The notes under the pieces were generated by a model, which saw nothing but the letters and a program-made list of their open reading frames with translations, was not told the origin of the DNA and made no database searches. Positions 8,326-17,342 of a stretch of DNA of 64,000 bases are shown one piece after another. The position numbers were made by a program, and so were the translations under genes. Source of the DNA: Clostridiaceae bacterium (GTDB lineage: Bacteria; Bacillota; Clostridia; Lachnospirales; Lachnospiraceae); the NCBI GenBank assembly GCA_910574345.1, contig CAJSZV010000025.1, forward strand, positions 1 through 64,000. Reading direction: 5' to 3'. Each line of letters opens with the position of its first letter. Position 1 is the stretch's first letter.

Positions 8326-9204
8326 TTACATCCACTGCAGCATATTGATCTTAAGTACCCGTTCGACAGACTGAGCAAATCCGTCGTCTTCACTGCTGCA
8401 CACAATCTCTCCGGCCAGTTTTTTGATCTCGTCCTGAGCATTGGACGGTGCATAGGAATTGGGGAATATCTCAAACATGGAAATATCGTTCATTCCGTCC
8501 CCTGTTACCATAACTTCATCTTTGGAAAGTCCCCGAAGCTTTATAACCTTTTCCAATATATACCCCTTTTGTGCCTCTTGATCCGTAACCTCCACATTAT
8601 CTTCAAAGGAGGACAGATAAGAAATCCCTGCTATGTTTTTCAGTTCCTCCTTGGCCATGCTGATCTTTTCCAGATCATCAGAAAATGCTTCTATCTTCAT
8701 AACCTGAAGGTCTCTCCCCGCAAATTCATCAAAGTCTTCCACCCTTTGCAGGTGATTGCATGGCAGGAAGTTATATTTCCCATTCTCTTCAAATTCTTCT
8801 CTGGCTCTCCCGAACCGTCTTCCGCTTCTTTGTATAAATGCATCTCTGACCATCATAGGTTCTGCTCCTGTAAAAAACCCCTTTGTGGTAAAGATCATAT
8901 ACGGAATATTCTTATCCGAAAATATACTGACAACCGGCTTTATGAGCGCCTTATCCATATAGCAGCTCATAAGAATATTGCCCTGTTTGTCCACATACTC
9001 TGAGCCATTGCCCAGAATCGCTTCACATGTGAGCCCATATCTGTCAAGAACATTATATACCCCATGATAATCTCTGCCTGACGCGATGACAAACTCGATA
9101 TGGTTATCCTCCAGTCTGTGAATCGCTTCCAGATTCCCGGAGGAGATCTCCGACCGTTTATTCAGAAGCGTCCCATCCATATCGCTGACCACCATTTTGA
9201 TCAT
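8326..9204 (-). CDS. HAD-superfamily Cof-type sugar phosphatase
   Basis: 292 aa from the ATG at 9204 (GGGAGGAT upstream); the longer frame starting at 9258 lacks a ribosome site. HAD motif I is DMDGTLLN near residue 8, and motif IV is GDGMNDISMFE near the C terminus. The roughly 100-residue alpha/beta cap between them is typical of subclass IIB (Cof/YwpJ). Family members dephosphorylate sugar phosphates, FMN or PLP in the cytoplasm; the substrate cannot be assigned from sequence. It ends 21 bp before the HtrA-like start, so the two are probably co-transcribed. Confidence 0.88.
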   Translation of the reverse strand: MIKMVVSDMDGTLLNKRSEISSGNLEAIHRLEDNHIEFVIASGRDYHGVYNVLDRYGLTCEAILGNGSEYVDKQGNILMSCYMDKALIKPVVSIFSDKNIPYMIFTTKGFFTGAEPMMVRDAFIQRSGRRFGRAREEFEENGKYNFLPCNHLQRVEDFDEFAGRDLQVMKIEAFSDDLEKISMAKEELKNIAGISYLSSFEDNVEVTDQEAQKGYILEKVIKLRGLSKDEVMVTGDGMNDISMFEIFPNSYAPSNAQDEIKKLAGEIVCSSEDDGFAQSVERVLKINMLQWM

Positions 9205-9395
9205 GGCTTTATCCTCCCATTCCAAACCCAGTAAGTCTTTCTGAAAGAATTTTATCATGGAGCCTTAGGAATATCAATCATTTTACAGTGTTTTTCAGCA
9301 TTTTTAGTCCGTAAACAGCAAAAGAGGACAACTGCCCCTGCAATACATGCATGAGCTGCTGCCCCCTTGTTCATGAAGTTTTGCTGTGTACCTTC

Positions 9396-11261
9396 CTATT
9401 TTGCCTCGGCAAGAGCCGCTCCTACTGCTTCCATAATACCATTGCTGGTATTGGTTGCACCGGATACGGCATCCACTTCTGCAGTCTGACTGGTGATGAT
9501 GGCTTCTGTCACACCTTTTTCGGCTGCTTCATAGATCCCTGGAGTCTCTCCATGCTCTTTCAATGTCACTGAGACAATATTGCCGCCTTCCACAGTTACT
9601 TCCACTGTGATATCGCCGTTATTGCCCTTGCCAGTCCCTTCGTAAGTACCGTCTTTATAATCTCCCTGTACTGCCGGAGCCGCCGCTTCGGAACCGGCCT
9701 CCGCTTCAATCTCCTGTTCCGTATGTCCTCCGTTTGATGTCACATAGGACTCGGCGGAAGAACCTGCAATACGGCCGAATACTACAATATCCGTAACGGC
9801 ATTGCCGCCCAGACGGTTTCCTCCGTGCACGCCGCCTGTTACCTCACCGGCTGCAAAGAGACCGGGAATCACACTGCCGTCCTCCTTCAGCACTTCGGTT
9901 GCTGTGTTGATCTTCACGCCGCCCATGGTATGATGAATGGCCGGCGCGCAAAGAGCTGCATAATATTTGGGCTTGTCAAGAGGAAGCTCCATGCTCTCTC
10001 TTGCGAACTCTTCATCTTTTCCTGCCGCCTGATATCCTGCATATGTCTTCAAAGTCTCCGCCAGAGCTGCACCGTCCACGCCAATGGCTTCGCCCAGTTC
10101 TTCCGGAGTATCCGCCTCGGTGACGATTCCTGCCTTAATGTAGGATTCAATAGCTGCAAGGCTCTCTCTTACTGCCTGGTCAAACAGCAGGTAGCACACT
10201 TCGTCCGTCTGCTCCAGAATTGCAGCGGATACCACGTCTCTGGTCTCCAGTTCATTGACAAAACGTTTGCCTTCTTTATTCACCAAAATTGCCCCGTTAC
10301 CGCGAACGCCTTCTGTGTACATGGTCTGAGTATCGGGATTCACAGTAGGATGAGTCTGGATCTGTTCCATATCCACAAAGGCTGCTCCCAGTTCTTTGGC
10401 CATGGCAATGCCGTCGCCTGTTGCGCCGCCATGGTTGGTGGTGCAGAAGCCGGCCAGATCCGGTTTGTACTCCACTACCATATCGGAATTGGCGCCAAAA
10501 CCTCCCGTTGCCAGAATGACTGCCGTACAGTCAATGGTATAGGTCTCCCCGTCCTTATCCGTTACGGTGACACCGCATACCTTTCCTTCTGCGTCTGTCA
10601 GGATCTTCTCAGCCTTTGTCTCCAAAAGAACGGGTATCCCCAGTTCCTCAACCTTGGCGTTAAGAGTCTTCACCAGCATGGGACCGACTGCGGAAGTATC
10701 GGATGGTCTGTGGATTCTCTTTACGCTTGCGCCGCCGAACATGCCCACAACGCTTAAGTCGCCGCCGATCTCATTCACCCAGTCCACGGCATCAGCGGAA
10801 TTCTCTGCCATAACGGTTACCAGCTCTTTATCGTTTAACTCCTTGCCGCCCTTCATAGTGTCTTCTACAAACAGCTCCACGGAATCCTCGATCTCCTCAT
10901 CTTCCTGATAAGAAGTCCCTGCTGCGTTGAGTCCGCCGGTGGAACGGGTAGTGTTGCCGCCGGTCGCTGCCATCTTCTCCAGAATGATAACATCTGTGGC
11001 TCCGTCCTGGACTGCCTGAATAGCTGCCGTCATACCGGCTCCGCCGCCGCCGATAACCACAATATCCGCCTGCTGATTCTCCTCTGCCGGCGCCTCGGTC
11101 TCCGCCTCCGTAGTCTCTTCCGCCGTGGTCTCCTTTGAGGCTTCCGTGGCAGTCTCTGCCGGTGTGGTCTCAGTGGTGCTCTGGCTGCTACAGGCTGCCA
11201 GAGACAGTACCATAGCTGCTGCCATCATGACAGATGCCAGTTTCTTACCTGATTTTCTCAT
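9396..11261 (-). CDS. exported FAD-dependent reductase lipoprotein with covalent FMN domain (fumarate/urocanate reductase-like)
   Basis: 621 aa. It starts with a lipoprotein signal peptide (lipobox LAAC, Cys near residue 24) and a Thr/Glu-rich linker. A flavocytochrome c/fumarate reductase-like FAD domain follows (ADIVVIGGGGAGMTAA near 67; GGNTTRSTGG; HHTMGGVKINT; GEVTGGVHGGNRLGGNA). The C-terminal FMN_bind domain carries DAVSGATNTS, whose threonine is the usual covalent FMN site attached by ApbE. In the family this is an extracellular reductase using a small organic acceptor; fumarate, urocanate or another enoate cannot be told apart here. No apbE or rnf-like gene is in the window. The gene stands alone with its own strong promoter. 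Confidence 0.88.
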   Translation of the reverse strand: MRKSGKKLASVMMAAAMVLSLAACSSQSTTETTPAETATEASKETTAEETTEAETEAPAEENQQADIVVIGGGGAGMTAAIQAVQDGATDVIILEKMAATGGNTTRSTGGLNAAGTSYQEDEEIEDSVELFVEDTMKGGKELNDKELVTVMAENSADAVDWVNEIGGDLSVVGMFGGASVKRIHRPSDTSAVGPMLVKTLNAKVEELGIPVLLETKAEKILTDAEGKVCGVTVTDKDGETYTIDCTAVILATGGFGANSDMVVEYKPDLAGFCTTNHGGATGDGIAMAKELGAAFVDMEQIQTHPTVNPDTQTMYTEGVRGNGAILVNKEGKRFVNELETRDVVSAAILEQTDEVCYLLFDQAVRESLAAIESYIKAGIVTEADTPEELGEAIGVDGAALAETLKTYAGYQAAGKDEEFARESMELPLDKPKYYAALCAPAIHHTMGGVKINTATEVLKEDGSVIPGLFAAGEVTGGVHGGNRLGGNAVTDIVVFGRIAGSSAESYVTSNGGHTEQEIEAEAGSEAAAPAVQGDYKDGTYEGTGKGNNGDITVEVTVEGGNIVSVTLKEHGETPGIYEAAEKGVTEAIITSQTAEVDAVSGATNTSNGIMEAVGAALAEAK

Positions 11262-11313
11262 AATTTCTCCTCCTGGAAATGCTTCTTTCCACTTTCATTT
11301 TTGTTACAAATGT

Positions 11314-11342
11314 ACTCTAGCATTTTGTTAAATAAATGTCAA
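11314..11342 (-). promoter_or_regulatory. promoter of the reductase lipoprotein gene
   Basis: On the minus strand: TTGACA, 17-bp spacer, TAGAGT, a near-consensus sigma-A promoter starting about 45 bases before the ATG at 11261. Confidence 0.8.
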
Positions 11343-11398
11343 TACCACTTTATGGATTTTGTGCATTTTTCCCTGAACAATAATTATCATTTTTCTTT

Positions 11399-11427
11399 TT
11401 GAGACTTTTAGGATTTTATGGTATACT
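11399..11427 (+). promoter_or_regulatory. promoter of mutS2
   Basis: TTGAGA (11399-11404), 17-bp spacer, TATACT (11422-11427). It rules out the far-upstream in-frame start at 11399, since transcription begins near 11434. It diverges from the lipoprotein promoter 57 bp away. Confidence 0.8.
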
Positions 11428-11476
11428 GGAGAGAGGTCCCTTGAAACACTGTATTTTAATGAGGAATAAAACATTT

Positions 11477-13858
11477 ATGAATAAGAAATCACTGAATATT
11501 TTAGAATATGACAAAATCATCTCCAAGCTAAGCGAGTATGCCTCTTCCCCCCTGGGACAAAAGCTGTGCAATAATCTGCTTCCGTCCGTGGACATCCATG
11601 AGATCCGCAGGAATCAGGCCGAGACCTCCGATGCCCTGACACGGGTACGCCAGAAGGGGAGCATTTCCTTTTCCGGTTTAAAAGATGTGACTGATTCCCT
11701 GAAACGCCTGGAGATCGGCAGTTCTTTAAATATTGCGGAGCTTTTGTCTGTCAGTTCCGTCCTCACCATCTCCGCCCGTGCCAAGGCTTATGGACGCCAT
11801 GAAGAATCACAACTGCCAGAGGACACTCTGGAAGAGATGTTTTCCATGCTGGAGCCTCTGACCCCGCTGAACACCGAGATTAAGCGATGCATTCTCTCAG
11901 AAGACGAGATAAGCGATGATGCCAGTCCCGGTCTGCGCCATGTCCGCCGCTCCATGAAAGTGATCAATGACAGGGTCCACACTCAGTTAAACGCTCTTCT
12001 CAACTCCAGCCGTTCCTATCTTCAAGATGCGGTTGTTACCATGAGGGACGGGCGCTACTGTCTTCCTGTAAAGGCGGAGCACAAGAATCAGGTAGCAGGT
12101 ATGGTTCATGACCAGTCCGCCACCGGTTCCACTCTGTTCATTGAGCCCATGGCCGTTATCCAGCTGAACAACCAGCTGAGGGAGCTGGAGCTTCAGGAGA
12201 AGAAAGAGATCGAAGCCGTCTTGGCCCAGTTAAGCAATGAGACCGCTCCCTATATTGAAGAGATCCGCCTAAATCAGGAGATCCTGTCAAAACTTGATTT
12301 TATTTTTGCCAAAGCTGCCCTGTCCAGACATTACAAGTGCAGTGAGCCCGCTTTTAACACCAACCGGTATCTGAATATCAAAGACGGACGCCACCCCCTT
12401 CTGGACCCCGCAAAAGTGGTTCCCATCAACATCCGCTTGGGCAAAGATTTTGACCTCCTTATTGTTACAGGTCCTAACACCGGCGGAAAAACCGTATCTC
12501 TAAAGACCGTAGGACTCTTTACCCTTATGGGGCAGGCCGGGCTTCACATTCCCGCATTTGACGGTTCGGAGCTTGCAGTATTTGACGAGGTTTTTGCAGA
12601 TATCGGGGATGAGCAGAGCATTGAGCAGAGTCTCAGTACTTTCTCCGCCCATATGACCAATATTGTATCGATTCTCAGCCAGGCTGACAGCCGTTCTCTG
12701 TGCCTCTTTGACGAGCTGGGCGCCGGCACAGATCCCACGGAAGGAGCGGCCCTGGCCATTGCTGTTTTAAGCTTTCTCCACAACATGGAGTGCCGTACCA
12801 TGGCCACTACCCATTACAGTGAGTTAAAGGTATATGCCCTGACTACCGCCGGTGTAGAGAATGCCTGCTGCGAGTTCAGTGTGGAAAATCTGCAGCCTAC
12901 GTACCGGCTCCTCATAGGTATTCCAGGCAAAAGCAATGCCTTTGCCATCTCCAAAAAGCTTGGACTTCCTGATTTCATTATCGAGGACGCGAAAAATCAT
13001 CTGGAAGCCAACGACGAGACCTTTGAAGATCTCATCGCCCATCTGGAAGAGAGCAGAGTTACTATCGAAAAAGAGCAGGCCGAAATTAAAGCTTACAGGG
13101 AAGAATCCGCCAGACTGCGTGCACGTCTTTCCCAGAAAGAAGAGCGCCTGGACGAAAAGAAAGAAAAACTCCTCCGCCAGGCCCATGAGGAGGCCCAGCG
13201 CATCCTGCGGGAAGCCAAGGAAACCGCTGATGAGACCATCAGGAATATTAACCGCCTGGCCTCCGCCTCCGGCGTCAACAAAGAGCTGGAAGCAGAGCGC
13301 ACCAGGCTGCGCGAGAAGATAAACCAGGTAGACAATAAACTTACTGTGAAAACCAAGGGACCCAAGAAAACCATTTCTCCCAAGACTCTTCAGATCGGCG
13401 ATACAGTCAAAGTGCTCTCTCTGAATCTCAACGGTACTGTCAGCACGCTCCCCAACGCCAAAGGGGATCTGTATGTCCAGATGGGCATTCTCCGCTCCCA
13501 GGTCAACATAAAAGACCTGGAGATGGCAGAAGAGGTTCAGGAGGCTTCTGCATCTGCATCCAAACCCGGCCAAAAGACCGGAAGCGGAAAGATCAAAATG
13601 AGCAAATCCTTCTCCGTATCGCCTGAGATCAACTTAATCGGCATGACTACAGACGAGGCAGTTCCTATATTGGATAAATATCTGGATGACGCCTATCTGG
13701 CCCATCTGCCTCAGGTCAGAGTGGTACATGGCCGCGGAACCGGGGCCTTAAGAACAGCCGTGCACAAAAAGCTGAAGAAACTGAAGTATGTAAAAGAATT
13801 CCGGCTGGGAGAGTTCGGAGAAGGCGACTCCGGAGTTACCATTGTTATTTTTAAATAG
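11477..13858 (+). CDS. mutS2: MutS2 endonuclease/ribosome-rescue ATPase
   Basis: 793 aa from the ATG at 11477 (GAGGA 11 bases upstream); an alternative ATG at 11459 overlaps that site. MutS core domains lead to the ABC ATPase: Walker A TGPNTGGKT, Walker B SLCLFDELGAGTDPTEG, ATTHYSELK switch. A long coiled coil (about 510-640), a KOW-like segment and a C-terminal Smr domain (HGRGTGALRTAV) follow. The family has no mismatch-repair role; it suppresses recombination and, in Bacillus, splits collided ribosomes, with Smr acting as nuclease. All key motifs are intact. The response regulator follows 11 bp later, so the three genes 11.5-16.0 kb probably form one operon. Confidence 0.94.
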   Translation: MNKKSLNILEYDKIISKLSEYASSPLGQKLCNNLLPSVDIHEIRRNQAETSDALTRVRQKGSISFSGLKDVTDSLKRLEIGSSLNIAELLSVSSVLTISARAKAYGRHEESQLPEDTLEEMFSMLEPLTPLNTEIKRCILSEDEISDDASPGLRHVRRSMKVINDRVHTQLNALLNSSRSYLQDAVVTMRDGRYCLPVKAEHKNQVAGMVHDQSATGSTLFIEPMAVIQLNNQLRELELQEKKEIEAVLAQLSNETAPYIEEIRLNQEILSKLDFIFAKAALSRHYKCSEPAFNTNRYLNIKDGRHPLLDPAKVVPINIRLGKDFDLLIVTGPNTGGKTVSLKTVGLFTLMGQAGLHIPAFDGSELAVFDEVFADIGDEQSIEQSLSTFSAHMTNIVSILSQADSRSLCLFDELGAGTDPTEGAALAIAVLSFLHNMECRTMATTHYSELKVYALTTAGVENACCEFSVENLQPTYRLLIGIPGKSNAFAISKKLGLPDFIIEDAKNHLEANDETFEDLIAHLEESRVTIEKEQAEIKAYREESARLRARLSQKEERLDEKKEKLLRQAHEEAQRILREAKETADETIRNINRLASASGVNKELEAERTRLREKINQVDNKLTVKTKGPKKTISPKTLQIGDTVKVLSLNLNGTVSTLPNAKGDLYVQMGILRSQVNIKDLEMAEEVQEASASASKPGQKTGSGKIKMSKSFSVSPEINLIGMTTDEAVPILDKYLDDAYLAHLPQVRVVHGRGTGALRTAVHKKLKKLKYVKEFRLGEFGEGDSGVTIVIFK

Positions 13859-13869
13859 GAGGTTACAAA

Positions 13870-14586
13870 ATGGCAGAAAAACAGCGGGTACTTATCGTTG
13901 ATGACGACGCCAATATTGCAGAATTGATTTCCCTTTATCTGATCAAAGAGTGTTATGAAACTTTGATTGTAAATGACGGGGAAGAAGCCCTTCGGGTATT
14001 CCCCGAATTCAAACCCAACATTATCCTTTTAGATCTCATGCTTCCAGGCATCGACGGATATCAGGTCTGCCGGGAACTGCGCATGACTTCCCAAGTTCCC
14101 ATCATTATGCTGTCTGCCAAAGGGGAGATCTTTGATAAGGTTCTGGGCCTGGAACTTGGCGCTGACGACTATATGATCAAGCCTTTCGATTCCAAAGAAC
14201 TGGTAGCCCGTGTCAAAGCCGTCCTGCGGCGCTACCACGCCGCGCCTGCGCCCTTTACAGACCGCTCCGGCATAGACCAGCAGGGTGATTATGTGGAATT
14301 TCCGGGGCTCATCGTAAACCTGACCAACTATTCCGTCACTTACAACGGGCGCTCTGTGGACATGCCTCCTAAAGAACTGGAACTGCTATATTTTCTTGCC
14401 TCCTCACCCAACCAGGTATTTACCAGAGAACAGCTGCTGGATCATATCTGGGGATACGAATATATCGGAGATACCCGAACCGTGGACGTGCATATCAAAC
14501 GGCTCCGTGAGAAGATCAAGGACAATGACAACTGGTCTCTTTCCACCGTATGGGGGATCGGATACAAGTTTGAGGTAAAACGCTGA
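13870..14586 (+). CDS. OmpR/PhoB-family response regulator
   Basis: 238 aa. The N-terminal receiver domain has DDDANIAE (acidic pocket), LLDLMLPG with the phospho-acceptor Asp near residue 56, MLSAKG (Thr replaced by Ser) and the conserved Lys in MIKPFDSKEL. The C-terminal winged helix has FTREQLLDHIWGYEYIGDTRTVDVHIKRLR. The start follows GGAGG at seven bases. It pairs with the histidine kinase 34 bp downstream. Its targets are unknown. Confidence 0.93.
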   Translation: MAEKQRVLIVDDDANIAELISLYLIKECYETLIVNDGEEALRVFPEFKPNIILLDLMLPGIDGYQVCRELRMTSQVPIIMLSAKGEIFDKVLGLELGADDYMIKPFDSKELVARVKAVLRRYHAAPAPFTDRSGIDQQGDYVEFPGLIVNLTNYSVTYNGRSVDMPPKELELLYFLASSPNQVFTREQLLDHIWGYEYIGDTRTVDVHIKRLREKIKDNDNWSLSTVWGIGYKFEVKR

Positions 14587-14620
14587 CATCATCCTGACTT
14601 AAGGCTCCTGGAGAAGATGT

Positions 14621-16027
14621 ATGACACATTCTTTATATTACAAATTTATATTAGGATATCTGGTCTTTGGATTATTGGGCTTTTTCGTGATCGCTACTAC
14701 AGCCTCTGAGATGACTTATGAACAGCTGATCAGAGAAGAGTCGGAAACACTTTATGACGAAGCCAACTTTCTGGCTGCCCGCTACAGCGATGTGTACAAG
14801 GGCCGGAATCTGAATATTGACTCCGCTTATCCCCAGCTTGAAGCTGTGGCCACCTATCTGAGAGCGGAAATATGGGTGGTAAACAACCGGGGAACCATTG
14901 TGGCGGACAGCAACCATTCCGTGCGGGCAGGAACCGCTATTGAAGGCTTCGATCCTACTTTCAATGGCAACCGTCCCTATACCACCGGCACCTACAACAA
15001 CTGTTTCTCTGAGGATGTGATGACCGTATCAGCCCCCATTACCGGCAATTACATGACTTATGGCTATGTGCTGATTCATCTGCCTATCCGCCAGATTCAG
15101 GGAAGCAAAGACAGATTTTTAAATATTTTATACATTGTGGCAGGGATTATCTTCGCCTTATCCCTTATTATCCTTTTGGTATTTACCAAGACCGTATATA
15201 TTCCGCTGAAAAAGATCACAGAGGCTGCCAACCAGTATGCCGCCGGTAACCTGACCTACAAAACCACCATACATACCCAGGATGAGATGGGGTATCTGGC
15301 CGCCACTTTAAATTATATGTCTGACGAGCTGGATAAGATGGAAGAATATCAGAGAACCTTTATCGCCAACATCTCACACGACTTCCGCTCCCCCTTAACT
15401 TCGATCAAAGGGTATCTGGAGGCTATACTGGACGGCACCATTCCGCCGGAGATGTACGAAAAATACTTAAACCGGGTGATCTCTGAGACGGAACGTCTGA
15501 ATAAGCTGACCCAGGGGCTTCTTACTCTCAACTCTTTAGACAGCAAGGGCTATCTTTCCCGGGCAAACTTTGACATTAACCGGGTGATCAAGGACACTGC
15601 CGCTTCTTTTGAAGGCACCTGCGATACGAAAAACATTGTGCTGGATCTGACCTTTTCCGACAATATTATTATGGTCTATGCAGATCTGGGAAAGATTCAG
15701 CAGGTTCTTTACAACCTGATTGACAATGCCATCAAGTTCAGCCATCCGGACTCCGTCATCTACATTCAGGCTGCCATAAAATACGAAAAGGTTTTTGTTT
15801 CCGTAAAGGATACGGGAATCGGCATTCCCAAAGACAGCCAGAAAAAGATCTGGGAGCGTTTCTATAAGACGGATATCTCCCGCGGCAAAGATAAGAAAGG
15901 AACAGGCCTTGGTCTGGCCATTGTAAAGGAGATTATCCAGAATCACGGAGAGACCATTGATGTAATCAGTACAGAAGGGGTGGGGACGGAGTTTATCTTT
16001 ACGCTGCCAAGAGCCGCTGTTCTTTAG
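14621..16027 (+). CDS. sensor histidine kinase, partner of the upstream regulator
   Basis: 468 aa. Two membrane helices (about 8-28 and 168-190) flank an extracytoplasmic sensor domain of about 140 residues. HAMP (about 190-245) and HisKA follow, with FIANISHDFRSPLTSIKGY (phospho-His near 251), then HATPase_c with NLIDNAIKFS (N box), DTGIGIP (G1) and GTGLGLAIVKEI (G2). The architecture is that of WalK/PhoR-like kinases but without a PAS domain. The ligand is not deducible. The ribosome site is GGAG seven bases before ATG. Confidence 0.93.
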   Translation: MTHSLYYKFILGYLVFGLLGFFVIATTASEMTYEQLIREESETLYDEANFLAARYSDVYKGRNLNIDSAYPQLEAVATYLRAEIWVVNNRGTIVADSNHSVRAGTAIEGFDPTFNGNRPYTTGTYNNCFSEDVMTVSAPITGNYMTYGYVLIHLPIRQIQGSKDRFLNILYIVAGIIFALSLIILLVFTKTVYIPLKKITEAANQYAAGNLTYKTTIHTQDEMGYLAATLNYMSDELDKMEEYQRTFIANISHDFRSPLTSIKGYLEAILDGTIPPEMYEKYLNRVISETERLNKLTQGLLTLNSLDSKGYLSRANFDINRVIKDTAASFEGTCDTKNIVLDLTFSDNIIMVYADLGKIQQVLYNLIDNAIKFSHPDSVIYIQAAIKYEKVFVSVKDTGIGIPKDSQKKIWERFYKTDISRGKDKKGTGLGLAIVKEIIQNHGETIDVISTEGVGTEFIFTLPRAAVL

Positions 16028-16054
16028 TCCCATGCATATTGCATATCAAAACAG

Positions 16055-16094
16055 CAAGAGCCGGAACCTGACAAGTTCCGGACTCTTATTTTAG
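16055..16094. terminator. bidirectional terminator between the kinase and prs genes
   Basis: GAGCCGGAAC pairs with GTTCCGG(A)CTC with a single bulge. TTATTTTAG follows on the plus strand, and the opposite side reads CTTGCTGTTTTG. It sits between two convergent genes. Confidence 0.8.
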
Positions 16095-16098
16095 TCAA

Positions 16099-17271
16099 TT
16101 ATCTCTCCCGATATTTTTCCAAAATCCTGTTGATCCTTCCGGTAGGATTCAGAAGTTCGCTTAAGGACGCATCATGATTCAAATTATCAATAATCAAGGC
16201 AATATATTTGCTCATATCCACACCTGTATAGTAAGGCTTGGACAAAAGTTCCGGGCTTTGGTACACCAAGTTGGTGGTGAGGATCCGGTCAATGATTCCC
16301 TCCTCATAGAACTGGTCGAACTTCCCAAGACCATTGGTAAAGAGACCGAAAGTCGAGAAGATAAACACCTTTCTGGCCTTCCTTCTCTTCAATTCCGCCG
16401 CCACATCCCGCATGCTCTCACCGGAGGAGATCATATCATCCACGATAATCACATCTTTCCCCTCCACGCTGCTTCCCAAAAACTCATGAGCCACAATGGG
16501 GTTGCGTCCGTCCACGATCTGGGTATAATCCCGGCGCTTATAAAACATTCCCATATCCAGTCCCAATACATTGGCAAAATATACGGCCCGGCTCATGCCC
16601 CCCTCATCGGGGCTGATGACCATCATGTGATCGCTGTCAATCTGAAGATCTGTCTCTTCCTTCAGCAGATGCTTGATAAACTGATATGTGGGCTGTACCG
16701 TCTCAAACCCTTTTCTGGGGATGGCATTCTGAACCCTGGGATCATGGGCATCAAAGGTAATGATATTCTCCACTCCCATATTAGCCAGCTCCTGAAGGGC
16801 CAGGGCACAGTCAAGGGACTCTCTGTTGGAACGCTTATGCTGTCTCCCTTCATAGAGGAAAGGCATGATCACATTGATTCTGCGGGCTTTTCCCGCCGCT
16901 GCCGCAATGACTCTTTTTAAATCCTGAAAATGATCGTCAGGCGACATATGATTGGTCATACCGCACAGGGAATATGTGAGGCTGTAATTGCACACATCCA
17001 CCATAATATACAGATCATCGCCCCGTACCGACTCCTCCACCACGCCTTTTGCCTCGCCTGAGCCAAATCTGGGGGTTTTGGCGCTGATGATGTAAGAATC
17101 TCTCTGATAGCCTGCAAAGGCAATCGTTGACTTATGCTCGCTCTCTCTTTCCTGTCTCCATTTTACAAGATAGTTGTTAACCTTCTCTCCTAATTCCATA
17201 CAGCTTTTCAGCGGAATAAGTCCCAGGGGACCAACGGGAATCGTCTCAATGGTTTTCTCTCGGTATATCAT
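16099..17271 (-). CDS. prs: ribose-phosphate pyrophosphokinase (PRPP synthetase)
   Basis: 390 aa from the ATG at 17271, which has GGAGGA five bases upstream; the frame is open back to 17346 but lacks a ribosome site there. It makes PRPP from ribose-5-phosphate and ATP for nucleotide, His and Trp synthesis. Visible are the N-terminal phosphoribosyltransferase-like half with MPFLYEGRQHKRSNRES and TFDAHDPRVQNAI, and the C-terminal PRPP loop VIIVDDMISSGESM. Longer than the usual 315-aa Prs, it belongs to a long clostridial variant with roughly 40 extra residues at each end. It ends the dnaD-dnaI-prs direction of reading; terminator downstream. Confidence 0.85.
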   Translation of the reverse strand: MIYREKTIETIPVGPLGLIPLKSCMELGEKVNNYLVKWRQERESEHKSTIAFAGYQRDSYIISAKTPRFGSGEAKGVVEESVRGDDLYIMVDVCNYSLTYSLCGMTNHMSPDDHFQDLKRVIAAAAGKARRINVIMPFLYEGRQHKRSNRESLDCALALQELANMGVENIITFDAHDPRVQNAIPRKGFETVQPTYQFIKHLLKEETDLQIDSDHMMVISPDEGGMSRAVYFANVLGLDMGMFYKRRDYTQIVDGRNPIVAHEFLGSSVEGKDVIIVDDMISSGESMRDVAAELKRRKARKVFIFSTFGLFTNGLGKFDQFYEEGIIDRILTTNLVYQSPELLSKPYYTGVDMSKYIALIIDNLNHDASLSELLNPTGRINRILEKYRER

Positions 17272-17342
17272 ACTTTCCTCCATCCATGCGGTTTCTTTCG
17301 ACACGTTCTTTATATCATTATGTGTTAAAATAGTCAAGTCAA

